From a bacterium (GTDB lineage: Bacteria; Desulfobacterota; DSWW01), in assembly GCA_028277985.1 (NCBI GenBank), contig JANQFG010000255.1, positions 1-36,754 on the forward strand: a DNA stretch of 36,754 bases. The letters run 5' to 3'. A model generated the notes under the pieces. It was not told the origin of the DNA, did no database searches, and worked only from the letters and a program-made list of their open reading frames with translations. This document shows, piece by piece, positions 8,224-15,428 of this stretch (the stretch's first letter is position 1; each line of letters begins with the position of its first letter). The position numbers and the translations under genes are program-made.

Positions 8224-8333
8224 CGGGTTTGCCCCTATGGTTTTTCGACCGAGAGTTGTGCAGGGCGACTTACGAGGGGGGGAGAGACGGAGCCCAAACA
8301 GCTTCTCGGCGGAATACCATTGGGGCAAACCCG
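8224..8333. repeat. Imperfect long inverted repeat between convergent genes
   Basis: The left arm at 8224-8254 (starting CGGGTTTGCCCCTATGG) is an inverted copy of the right arm at 8304-8333 (ending CCATTGGGGCAAACCCG). The outer 17 bases match with one mismatch and the next 13-14 match with a few differences and one gap. About 49 bases separate the arms. It occupies the non-coding gap between the tiny membrane protein and the aldo/keto reductase, so it could fold as a transcript-end hairpin or be a small mobile-element relic. No transposase is associated. Confidence 0.6.
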
Positions 8334-8358
8334 CATTTCTGCCGAGTAGGGCTGACTG

Positions 8359-9216
8359 TTAATGGACGCCCCTGTAGAAGGCCAGCCTCCTCGCATGAGG
8401 CCGGAAGGCCTCCACCAGAGTGTTCTGTTCCTCCTCTGACATGGGGCGGGGATCCCGGCCGGCCTCGGCCAGGGTCTTCACCTCTTGGGGCGAGGAGCAC
8501 CCCACGATCGCCACGTCGATCGCCTGGGCGAGGGCATACCGAATCAGGAGATCTGCGGTAAGGCCTCCTTCCGGCCGAATGTAGTGGGATTGACCCAGGA
8601 TCTTCATGCCGATGACGGCGATCCCCTTCTCTCTTGCCTGGGGCAGGGTCGTGTCGAGGAAGCCGGAGAGCGCGCCTTCTGCCGGATTCACCGGCATCAT
8701 GACCGAATCCACGGGCCACTCCCTGACGGCTCTGGTCAGGATCTCGGGGTCCTGGTGGCCTGTGACGCCGATGAAGCGCACCTTGCCCTTATCCTTCGCC
8801 TCCCGGAAGGCCTCCAGGGCGCCGCCGGGGCCTGAAATTGCCTCCAGGTCCGCTTCGGTTCGCACGTCATGAATCTGCCAGAGGTCGAGCCGGTCGGTTC
8901 CCATCTTGACAAAGGTGTCCTCCAGGTCTGCCAGGGCGCCTTCCCGGTCCCTGCTGGCAGATTTACTCGCCTGAAAGACCCCGTTGCGAAGCTCTGGATC
9001 AGGAGTCCAGACCGTTCCATAGTATTCCTGGCTTCCTGCGTAGGCCCGGGCAGAATCGAAGTAGTTGATCCCCTGTGCCACGGCCTCCCGAATCACCGCC
9101 TTCGCTTCGTCGGTCTTGCCGAAGGTGCGCAGAACTCCTTCACCCCCAAGGCCAACCGCGGTAATCGAAGGTCCGTCCTTACCGAATGTCCGAGTTTCTA
9201 TCTGCGTATCGCCCAT
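8359..9216 (-). CDS. Aldo/keto reductase family oxidoreductase
   Basis: The 285-residue protein has the NADP(H)-dependent aldo/keto reductase barrel with its catalytic tetrad visible: Asp54 and Tyr59 in NYFDSARAYAGSQ, Lys85 in FQASKS, and His116 in WQIHDV. Other landmarks are LGGEGVLRTFG near the N-terminus and IVGCSSPQEV near the C-terminus, where the cofactor is bound. It is somewhat shorter than classical members (about 320) and has no ferredoxin-like C-terminal extension. The substrate is unknown; such enzymes reduce aldehydes or ketones in the cytosol. It is transcribed alone, and its promoter region (9217-9480) is shared with the divergent ACT-domain operon. Confidence 0.9.
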   Translation of the reverse strand: MGDTQIETRTFGKDGPSITAVGLGGEGVLRTFGKTDEAKAVIREAVAQGINYFDSARAYAGSQEYYGTVWTPDPELRNGVFQASKSASRDREGALADLEDTFVKMGTDRLDLWQIHDVRTEADLEAISGPGGALEAFREAKDKGKVRFIGVTGHQDPEILTRAVREWPVDSVMMPVNPAEGALSGFLDTTLPQAREKGIAVIGMKILGQSHYIRPEGGLTADLLIRYALAQAIDVAIVGCSSPQEVKTLAEAGRDPRPMSEEEQNTLVEAFRPHARRLAFYRGVH

Positions 9217-9404
9217 CGGCTCCTCCGTTCTTGGGGCTGATACCTTCTACCTAACAGCTAATACCTGGATGCTTCTTCCGCCTGTCACATGGATGCACGA
9301 AATCATGGTTTCGACTCGGAGAACCGGGGGGTCCGCCCCATTCGCCCGTTTGGATCCGGAAAATCGCGGATTCGACCTCGACCGTCTCGTGCGCACCGGT
9401 TTGC

Positions 9405-9433
9405 TTGACGAAGGGGGGGAATTTCTTTAAAAC
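9405..9433 (+). promoter_or_regulatory. Putative promoter for the ACT/symporter operon
   Basis: TTGACG at 9405-9410 is followed after 16-17 bases by an AT-rich -10 region (TTAAAA at 9427-9432 or TAAAAC at 9428-9433), about 50 bases before the ATG at 9481. The -35 is a 5/6 match; the -10 is weak. I see no other clear signal in the 264-base divergent gap 9217-9480. Confidence 0.4.
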
Positions 9434-9480
9434 AAGAGAACACTTCTCACGCAGACGCATCCAGAAAGAAGGGCGATTCG

Positions 9481-9978
9481 ATGTACAAGAAGAGCAGGCA
9501 GCTATCGGTGTTCCTCGAGAACAAGCCGGGTGAGCTCTCCCGGCTGGCCAAGACGCTCGGGGATCATGGCGTCAACATCCTTGCCATGTCGATCCAGGAC
9601 CCGGCGGAACACATTCAGGGCCTCTTCCGGGCCAGGGAGGTCACCCTGCGCAGGATTGCCTCGACGGCCAGCTATTCGTCGATCCTCAAGGAGGCCTCGT
9701 TGCTCACGCTGATCCGGTTCGTGACCACGGACCCGGAACAGAGCTCGAAGCTTCTCAAGGAGGCCGGCTACAACGTGACGAAGAGCGAGGTCATTTTGTC
9801 CGTCCTGGAGCATCGCCCGGGACGCCTCGCCGCGATCTCCGACTGCCTGGCCAAAGAAGGCATCAACATCGACTATACCTACGGCTCTTCCCTGGAAGAC
9901 ATGGACAGGGCGCTCTTCGTTTTCCACGTTTCCGACATAAAGGCAGGCCTGAAGGCCCTGAAGGCAATGAAAGAGTAA
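9481..9978 (+). CDS. Tandem ACT-domain protein
   Basis: The 165-residue protein consists of two ACT domains and nothing else. The first (about 5-70) opens with QLSVFLENKPGELSRLAKTL and the second (about 85-155) with EVILSVLEHRPGRLAAISDCL; both carry the glycine-containing ligand turn (NKPGEL, HRPGRL). ACT pairs bind amino acids or other small effectors, usually at a dimer interface. Stand-alone double-ACT proteins of this size are common in anaerobes. It lies 17 bases ahead of the small membrane peptide and the PutP-type symporter on the same strand, so sensing the transported amino acid is a reasonable inference. Confidence 0.85.
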   Translation: MYKKSRQLSVFLENKPGELSRLAKTLGDHGVNILAMSIQDPAEHIQGLFRAREVTLRRIASTASYSSILKEASLLTLIRFVTTDPEQSSKLLKEAGYNVTKSEVILSVLEHRPGRLAAISDCLAKEGINIDYTYGSSLEDMDRALFVFHVSDIKAGLKALKAMKE

Positions 9979-9995
9979 GTTCGGGTGGGGGAAAC

Positions 9996-10094
9996 ATGCT
10001 GCCCCTGTCGACCACCCTTTGGCTCGTCGTTCCACCCATCGTCATCCTTGCAGCCGCGATCGTCTATTTCCTCCGCAAGGAACGGCCCAATTGA
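9996..10094 (+). CDS. 32-residue membrane peptide, probable symporter small accessory protein
   Basis: Reading from the ATG at 9996, behind a purine-rich ribosome site (GGTGGGGGAAAC), gives a 32-residue peptide with one hydrophobic helix (LWLVVPPIVILAAAIVYF, about residues 8-25) and a basic end (RKERPN). Its TGA stop (10092-10094) overlaps the TTG start of the symporter as TTGA, a translational coupling arrangement. Very short single-helix proteins are known next to several bacterial Na+/solute symporter families, where they act as small or accessory subunits. This one does not obviously match a named family. It is too short for routine gene callers. Confidence 0.65.
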   Translation: MLPLSTTLWLVVPPIVILAAAIVYFLRKERPN

Positions 10095-11563
10095 TCCTTC
10101 TCGTCTTTGTCCTCTACCTGCTCCTGCTGGCATCCATCGGCATCTACTACACCAGAGCCAACCGAGCCCTCGACGACTTCGTGCTTGGCGGCAGGCGCCT
10201 CGGACCCTGGGTGGCCGCCGTCTCGGCGGAGGCCTCGGACATGAGCGGGTGGCTGCTCATAGGGCTCCCTGCAGCCGCTTATGCCGGAGGGTTCTCCATC
10301 CTCTGGGCGGTCATCGGGTGCGCGGTCGGGACCCTGTTCAACTGGCTGGTCATTGCTCCGCGCCTTCACAGGGCGGCGACGCGGTCGAAGGCCCTGACCA
10401 TCCCGGATTTTCTCGAGGCCCGATTCGCCGGGCAGGCAGGACTTCTCATCCGGGTCGTTGCGGCCGCTATCATTCTGGTCTTTTATGCAACCTACATTTC
10501 CGCCCAGTTCACGGCTGCCGGGAAGATTTTCGAGACGACCTTCTCCGGGATCTCGACTCCCTGGGGAGAGGTGTCGGTCAGCTACGTGCAGGGGATCCTG
10601 ATCGGCTGCGGGGTGATTCTGTTCTACACGGTTGCAGGTGGGTTCCTGGCGGTGGCCATGACCGACCTGGTGCAGGGCATGATCATGGCCTTCTCGGTGG
10701 TCGTGATTCCGGTTGCGGCGATCTGGCACCTGGGAGGGCTCGATGGGCTGTGGCAGGCGTTGGCGAACGCACAGGAAGGGGAGGTCCTGCTCCGGCTGGG
10801 AGGAGAAGCGAAGGGGCTCGGTTTCCTTCTGGGCGTGGTGGCCGGCGGGCTCTCCTGGGGTCTGGGCTATCCGGGCCAGCCGCACATTCTGGTGCGATTC
10901 ATGGCCATCCGGGATTCTGCAAAGCTCAGGTTCTCGGCCCTGATCTCGATCTGCTGGGTCCTGGCAGCCCTTTATGGGGCCATGTTTGTCGGCTTTGTAG
11001 GCAGGGCCTTCCATCCGGGGGGGCTGGAGGATCCGGACAGCGTCTTCCCACTGCTCGCAACCCAGCTGCTGCCCGACTGGATGGCCGGTATCATGATCGC
11101 GGCCGCCGTCGCGGCGGTGATGTCCACCGTGGATTCCCAGATCCTGGTGGCGGTCTCTACGGTGGTGAGCGATATCTACGGCAAGCTCCTGGGCGGTGAG
11201 GTTCGCTCTTCCCGCGGGGTCTGGCTCGGCCGTCTGACCGGGATCCTGCTCGGAGGCGCGGCCTTCCTCCTGGCCCTGCAGCGCAGGGGTGTGTTCGAGC
11301 AGGTTTTCGATGCCTGGGGAGGTCTTGCCGCCGGACTCGGCCCCGCGGTCTGCTTCTCGCTGCTCTGGTCCCGCACCACCTACCAGGGGGTGCTCGGGGG
11401 CATGCTGGTCGGCGCATCCCTCACGCAGTTCTGGCCTGCCCTGCTGAAGCTCTTTCCCTGGCCGGTCTTCACGATCTGGCCCGGCGCCCTGATGCCGAGC
11501 TTCGGCCTGTCCTGTGCGACGATCTGGGCCGTGAGCCTACTGACCCGGAGCAAGGAGGAGTAG
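10091..11563 (+). CDS. PutP-type sodium:solute symporter (SSS family)
   Basis: I place the start at TTG 10091, overlapping the stop of the small peptide and preceded by AAGGAA at 10077-10082. This gives 490 residues beginning directly with the first helix (ILLVFVLYLLLLASIGIYY); the frame is open upstream to 10019, but that part is hydrophilic. About 13 transmembrane helices are evident. Signatures close to the proline symporter PutP are FVLGGRRLGPWVAAVSAEAS, DMSGWLLIGLPAAAYAGG and GQPHILVRFMAI. It should carry out Na+-coupled uptake of an amino acid, proline or a relative by similarity. It is co-transcribed with the ACT protein and small peptide, and the sulfotransferase follows after 7 bases. 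Confidence 0.9.
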   Translation: MILLVFVLYLLLLASIGIYYTRANRALDDFVLGGRRLGPWVAAVSAEASDMSGWLLIGLPAAAYAGGFSILWAVIGCAVGTLFNWLVIAPRLHRAATRSKALTIPDFLEARFAGQAGLLIRVVAAAIILVFYATYISAQFTAAGKIFETTFSGISTPWGEVSVSYVQGILIGCGVILFYTVAGGFLAVAMTDLVQGMIMAFSVVVIPVAAIWHLGGLDGLWQALANAQEGEVLLRLGGEAKGLGFLLGVVAGGLSWGLGYPGQPHILVRFMAIRDSAKLRFSALISICWVLAALYGAMFVGFVGRAFHPGGLEDPDSVFPLLATQLLPDWMAGIMIAAAVAAVMSTVDSQILVAVSTVVSDIYGKLLGGEVRSSRGVWLGRLTGILLGGAAFLLALQRRGVFEQVFDAWGGLAAGLGPAVCFSLLWSRTTYQGVLGGMLVGASLTQFWPALLKLFPWPVFTIWPGALMPSFGLSCATIWAVSLLTRSKEE

Positions 11564-11570
11564 CCGATTC

Positions 11571-12446
11571 ATGTCTGACAAGCCGAGGCTGCCCAACCTG
11601 ATCGTCATCGGGGCACAGAAGTGCGGTACCACAAGCCTGCACTACTATCTGGGGTTGCACCCCGAAATCTTCATGTCCAGGGAAAAGGAGCTGGTCTATT
11701 TCATAGAGGAACTGAACTGGAGCAAAGGAATCGATTGGTATCGTTCCCGCTTCGCTTCGAACGCCCCGGTCCTAGGGGAATCTTCCACGGGGTACTCCCA
11801 CTGCACCGTATTCCCGGGAGTGCCGGAAAGAATGCACCATGTCGTACCGGAGGCCCGACTCATCTATGTCCTGAGGGACCCGGTAGAGCGAATCCTTTCC
11901 AGCTACATCCATACATGGGCCTCTGGAGAAGAGAAGAGGCCCCTCAACGAGGCCCTGAAAGAACCCGAATCCAGCCCCTACGTGCTCCGCAGCATGTACT
12001 ACAGGCAGCTCGAGCAGTATCTCCCCTATTTCCCCGACTCCAGAATCCTGATCATCACGGCAGAGGCACTGCTCGGCAAGGACCGGCTTTCGACCTTGAA
12101 GAAGGTCTTCGCGTTCCTGGAAGTGGACGATTCGTTCTGGTCGAAAAGATTTGCCCTCACCTGGCACGAGACCAGGTTCAAGAGAAAGAACACCCGGGTC
12201 GGAGAGCTTCTGGAGGCGTGGCCACTGAAGGAGAAGCTCCGGTTCCTGCCCTTTGAGGTCAGAGGGGCGGCGGAAAGATTGCTTCTCCTTCCCTTTTCGC
12301 GCAGAGTGAACAGGCCTCTACTGGGTGAAGGGCTTCAGGAGGGCGTCGTCCGGGTGCTGAAGCCGGACATCGACCGTTTGCGATCCCACACGGGGCAGCG
12401 GTTCTCGGAATGGTCACTGTGGCCGCAACAGGAAAGTCCGACATGA
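11571..12446 (+). CDS. Sulfotransferase family protein (PAPS-dependent)
   Basis: The 291-residue protein has both 3'-phosphoadenosine-5'-phosphosulfate binding elements: the 5'-phosphosulfate loop GAQKCGTTSLHYYL (residues 14-27) and the 3'-phosphate block VLRDPVERILSSY (about 100-112). It resembles the cytosolic heparan/NodH-type group that sulfates carbohydrates or other hydroxyl acceptors. A ribosome site (AGGAGGAG) lies inside the end of the symporter gene 7 bases upstream, and its stop overlaps the next gene's start as ATGA. The neighbouring radical SAM protein and GT2 glycosyltransferase suggest sulfation of a cell-surface glycan or small natural product; that is inferred from context. 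Confidence 0.88.
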   Translation: MSDKPRLPNLIVIGAQKCGTTSLHYYLGLHPEIFMSREKELVYFIEELNWSKGIDWYRSRFASNAPVLGESSTGYSHCTVFPGVPERMHHVVPEARLIYVLRDPVERILSSYIHTWASGEEKRPLNEALKEPESSPYVLRSMYYRQLEQYLPYFPDSRILIITAEALLGKDRLSTLKKVFAFLEVDDSFWSKRFALTWHETRFKRKNTRVGELLEAWPLKEKLRFLPFEVRGAAERLLLLPFSRRVNRPLLGEGLQEGVVRVLKPDIDRLRSHTGQRFSEWSLWPQQESPT

Positions 12447-13603
12447 TTCGAAAGCTCGGTCAGGCCGTGTCCACGATCATGACGCGAAGGGTCTCTTTCG
12501 AGCTGGACCTGGTCCCACACACCTTCGAAGGGCTGCCGATCCGGAAGATTACGAACTGGATCTTGACCGAGAGCTCGGTGGTATTCAAGCCAAGTCGTCC
12601 CTGGGGACTGCCGACGATTCTGCAGGTGGAGCCTACCAGCCGATGCAATCTGCGGTGTACGGTCTGCCCGGTCGGAAGCGGGCTTGGGAGACCTGCGGGC
12701 GATATGGATCTTCCCATGTTCCGGCAGATCCTGGACGAGCTGGGAAAGGCGTTGCTCATGATCATGTTTTGGGATTGGGGAGAACCCTTCCTGAACCCGA
12801 ACGCGTACGAGATGATCCGAGCGGCTCGCCAGGCAGGCATCAAGGTGGTCTGCAGTACGAACGGCCATGTCTTCTCGGATGGCGAACATGCCCGTCGTGC
12901 AGTCGAATGCGGTCTGGACGAAATCGTCTTCTCGGTGGACGGCATCACCCAGGAGACGTATGAACGAAACCGAAGGGGAGGCAGTCTGGAGACGGTCCTG
13001 AAAGGAATCGAGCGGGTGGTGGCCGAGAAACGGCGGCTTCGATCGGATACGCCCATCGTGAATTTCCGGTTCATCGTGATGAAGCATGACGAGCACGAGA
13101 TTCCGAGGCTCAAGGACTTCGCTTCCTCTCTGGGCGTGGATGTGCTCACCCTGCGGAAATTCCACTTCGTTCCAGGCACGGGCGAACGGATCGAGCAGGC
13201 GCCCGACAGGAAGGCAGGAGAGGATGGCAGAGGGCTGGTGCCGAGCGAATCCGAATATCAGCTGCCTCTGATTCCCGAGGACGGGCAACAACCCTTGCGG
13301 GTGGACAGGAATCCGTGCAAGAACCTGTGGAACTGCCCCACCATTCACTGGGATGGGACGGTCTGTTCCTGTTTCATGGACTACACGGAAAACCGCCCTC
13401 TGGGTTCCCTCCGGGAGCAGAGCTTCCGCGAGATCTGGAATGGGGAGCCCTATCGGAGACTCAGGCGGGCGTTCCGTGACGATTGGAAGCGTGTGCCCCT
13501 TTGCAGAGACTGCGCGTCCGGTTTTCGAGGGGGGGATGTGGGTAGGGAAGCGACCGCCGAAGCCTTCTTCTTTCACCGGCCGGCTTCGGGCGACCGGGAT
13601 TGA
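12443..13603 (+). CDS. Radical SAM/SPASM domain protein
   Basis: The chosen ATG at 12443 overlaps the sulfotransferase stop (ATGA) and has an AGGAAAG ribosome site, giving 386 residues. The radical SAM motif is Cys68-x3-Cys72-x2-Cys75 (SRCNLRCTVCPVG), followed by the GGE-equivalent WDWGEPFLNP and STNGH strands. A C-terminal SPASM-like region (about 300-370) has several Cys that would hold auxiliary iron-sulfur clusters (CKNLWNCPTIHWDGTVCSC, then LCRDCASG). Such proteins modify peptides, sugars or other small substrates anaerobically. No precursor peptide gene is visible next to it. Coupling to the sulfotransferase suggests both act on the same product. Confidence 0.88.
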   Translation: MIRKLGQAVSTIMTRRVSFELDLVPHTFEGLPIRKITNWILTESSVVFKPSRPWGLPTILQVEPTSRCNLRCTVCPVGSGLGRPAGDMDLPMFRQILDELGKALLMIMFWDWGEPFLNPNAYEMIRAARQAGIKVVCSTNGHVFSDGEHARRAVECGLDEIVFSVDGITQETYERNRRGGSLETVLKGIERVVAEKRRLRSDTPIVNFRFIVMKHDEHEIPRLKDFASSLGVDVLTLRKFHFVPGTGERIEQAPDRKAGEDGRGLVPSESEYQLPLIPEDGQQPLRVDRNPCKNLWNCPTIHWDGTVCSCFMDYTENRPLGSLREQSFREIWNGEPYRRLRRAFRDDWKRVPLCRDCASGFRGGDVGREATAEAFFFHRPASGDRD

Positions 13604-13672
13604 CGGGTATCTTTCGGGGTTGGCTTCGGTCAGGGGAGAGCAGGGAGCCGACCCATAGCGAGGACCAAGGCC

Positions 13673-14695
13673 ATGCAAAGCCCTCCTTCTCGGGATCTAT
13701 CGGTGATTCTGGTCGTCCAGCGAGACTCCGAGCTTCTCCGCCGCGTTCTTCGGGACCTCCAGAAGCAGTCGGTGGCCTCTCGGCTCGAATGCGTCCTTGT
13801 GACGAGATCCGCTACGGATCTGACCGATGTCTCCAAGGATGCCTTGGGTGGCGCTCTCTCGGTGAGGAGCGTCGAGGCGGGACACGTGAACACCGAAGGA
13901 GGAGCCAAGGCGGCCGGTGTGAGTGCGGCCCGGGCCCCTCTGGTCGCTTTTCTGGAAGATCATACCTTTCCGGACCCGACCTGGGCGGAGAACCTGCTGC
14001 AGGCCCATCGTCGTGACGAGTTTGCCGTTGTTGGGCCGGTGGTACATAACGCGAACCCCACGAGCGGTGCCAGCTGGGGCTGCTTCCTGGTTTACTACGG
14101 TCCCTATACATGGGCCCGGGCTGAGAGCGAAATCGAACACCTGCCGGCGAATCACTCCAGCTACCGGCGTGACCTTCTTCTGGACTACGGCTCCCGTCTG
14201 CCGGATATGCTCGAGGCGGAAGCCATCCTGCACCAGGATCTCCTCGCGCGAGGCCACCGACTCTTCCAGGAACCCTCCGCAAAGGTCTACCACCTCAACT
14301 ATTCGAGATTGGGGCCGAGTTTGAGGGAGTACTTCCTGGCGTCGAGGGTGTTTGCAGCGAGACGCGCCGTGGGTTGGGGCGGACTCAGGAGGGCCGTGTA
14401 CACCCTCGGCTCGCCGATTCTTCCGCTTCTTCGCCCTCTGCGTGTATTTCGGTACGCACGCTCCGCGGGGCTCGAACGCAGCGTAGTCTGGAGGGCCATG
14501 CTGACCATCCTGCTGACCTTTAGCGCCGGAGCGGCAGGAGAAATGCTGGGCTACGGGGTGGGAGCAGGGCGAGCTGAGGAGAAGCTTCTGCAATTCGAGG
14601 CCGAGCGCGACAAGGTGTTCTCCCCTCGTGATCTGGAGGAGGCCCGCCGTCTACCCCTCCAGGCCGCGAACCCTGCAGTCCAGGAAGAACCCTGA
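13673..14695 (+). CDS. Glycosyltransferase family 2 protein
   Basis: The 340-residue protein begins with a GT-A nucleotide-sugar fold: SVILVVQRDSELLRRVL at the N-terminus, a conserved GGAKAAGVSAAR helix, and AFLEDHTFPDPTWAENLL, where EDH takes the place of the DxD metal motif. The C-terminal third has hydrophobic stretches near 250-265 and 278-297 that could anchor it to the membrane. It is 69 bases downstream of the radical SAM gene on the same strand. The last 45 bases overlap the convergent nrdG-like gene. Donor and acceptor sugars are unknown; a role in surface polysaccharide synthesis is the usual one for this family. Confidence 0.85.
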   Translation: MQSPPSRDLSVILVVQRDSELLRRVLRDLQKQSVASRLECVLVTRSATDLTDVSKDALGGALSVRSVEAGHVNTEGGAKAAGVSAARAPLVAFLEDHTFPDPTWAENLLQAHRRDEFAVVGPVVHNANPTSGASWGCFLVYYGPYTWARAESEIEHLPANHSSYRRDLLLDYGSRLPDMLEAEAILHQDLLARGHRLFQEPSAKVYHLNYSRLGPSLREYFLASRVFAARRAVGWGGLRRAVYTLGSPILPLLRPLRVFRYARSAGLERSVVWRAMLTILLTFSAGAAGEMLGYGVGAGRAEEKLLQFEAERDKVFSPRDLEEARRLPLQAANPAVQEEP

Positions 14696-15421
14696 GAGTG
14701 TTTCCGCCTGTTCCTTTAGGGTTGCGGGGGGATAGGCCGGCAGATCACAGAAGAGGGGATCGAGGCATTTGCCGGGCCGGAACTGCTGCAGTACGTATCG
14801 GTGGCCGCCTTCGAGCCATCTGCCCAGGGCGATGAGATCGCTTTCGTCGATCAGACCCGGCACCACGGTGGTACGCAGCTCATAGCCAACCGAGGAGGCC
14901 TCGAGCAGCTCCACCGTGCGTTCCGTGGCCCCCACCAGTGCCTCCTCCGGCAGGGCCGAGCGGCTGATTTCACGGATTTTGCCCGGCGGCCCCTTGATAT
15001 CCGCGGCAACGTAGTCGAGCAGGGAGGCATCCAGGAGCGGCTCGAGCCGTTCCGGCAGGGAGCCGTTCGTGTCCAGCTTGATCCTCAGACCGAGGCCTCG
15101 GATTCTTCGGCACATCTCGGGGAGCCCCTCCTGAAGAAGAGGCTCTCCGCCCGTCAGGCAAACGCCCTCCAGCATCCTGCTGTAGGTGGCCAGGTAGACA
15201 AGAATTTCCTCCAGGTCGAGGGGGGGGCTTTCGTTCTGCTCCGCCTGCTGAACAAGGTCGGGGTTGTGGCAGAAGGGGCAGCGGAAATTGCAGCCCTGAA
15301 GAAACAGGGTGGAGGCAACGTGCCCCGGATAGTCGAGCAGTGTGGTCTTGGACCAGCCGAGAACACGGACGGCCCGGGTCTCGCCGGGAGGAAGGCCCAA
15401 GTCGGTCTGGATAGATGTCAT
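14651..15421 (-). CDS. nrdG: Anaerobic ribonucleoside-triphosphate reductase activating protein (radical SAM)
   Basis: The 256-residue protein is a glycyl-radical-enzyme activase of the TIGR02495 type. Cys44-x3-Cys48-x2-Cys51 (QGCNFRCPFCHN) binds the [4Fe-4S] cluster and S-adenosylmethionine; CLTGGEPLL and KLDTNGSLPERL follow in the usual order. It is longer than E. coli NrdG (about 154), as is normal for this branch. The start is 7 bases after the nrdD stop, so the two are one operon, and its job is to install the glycyl radical on NrdD. Its 3' end overlaps the convergent GT2 gene by 45 bases. Confidence 0.92.
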   Translation of the reverse strand: MTSIQTDLGLPPGETRAVRVLGWSKTTLLDYPGHVASTLFLQGCNFRCPFCHNPDLVQQAEQNESPPLDLEEILVYLATYSRMLEGVCLTGGEPLLQEGLPEMCRRIRGLGLRIKLDTNGSLPERLEPLLDASLLDYVAADIKGPPGKIREISRSALPEEALVGATERTVELLEASSVGYELRTTVVPGLIDESDLIALGRWLEGGHRYVLQQFRPGKCLDPLFCDLPAYPPATLKEQAETLSGFFLDCRVRGLEG

Positions 15422-15428
15422 TTCCGCG

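Noticed and set aside
12335..13678. 447-codon minus-strand frame opposite the radical SAM gene
   Set aside because: The plus strand encodes the CX3CX2C radical SAM motif and SPASM cysteines; the antisense frame has no homology signal.
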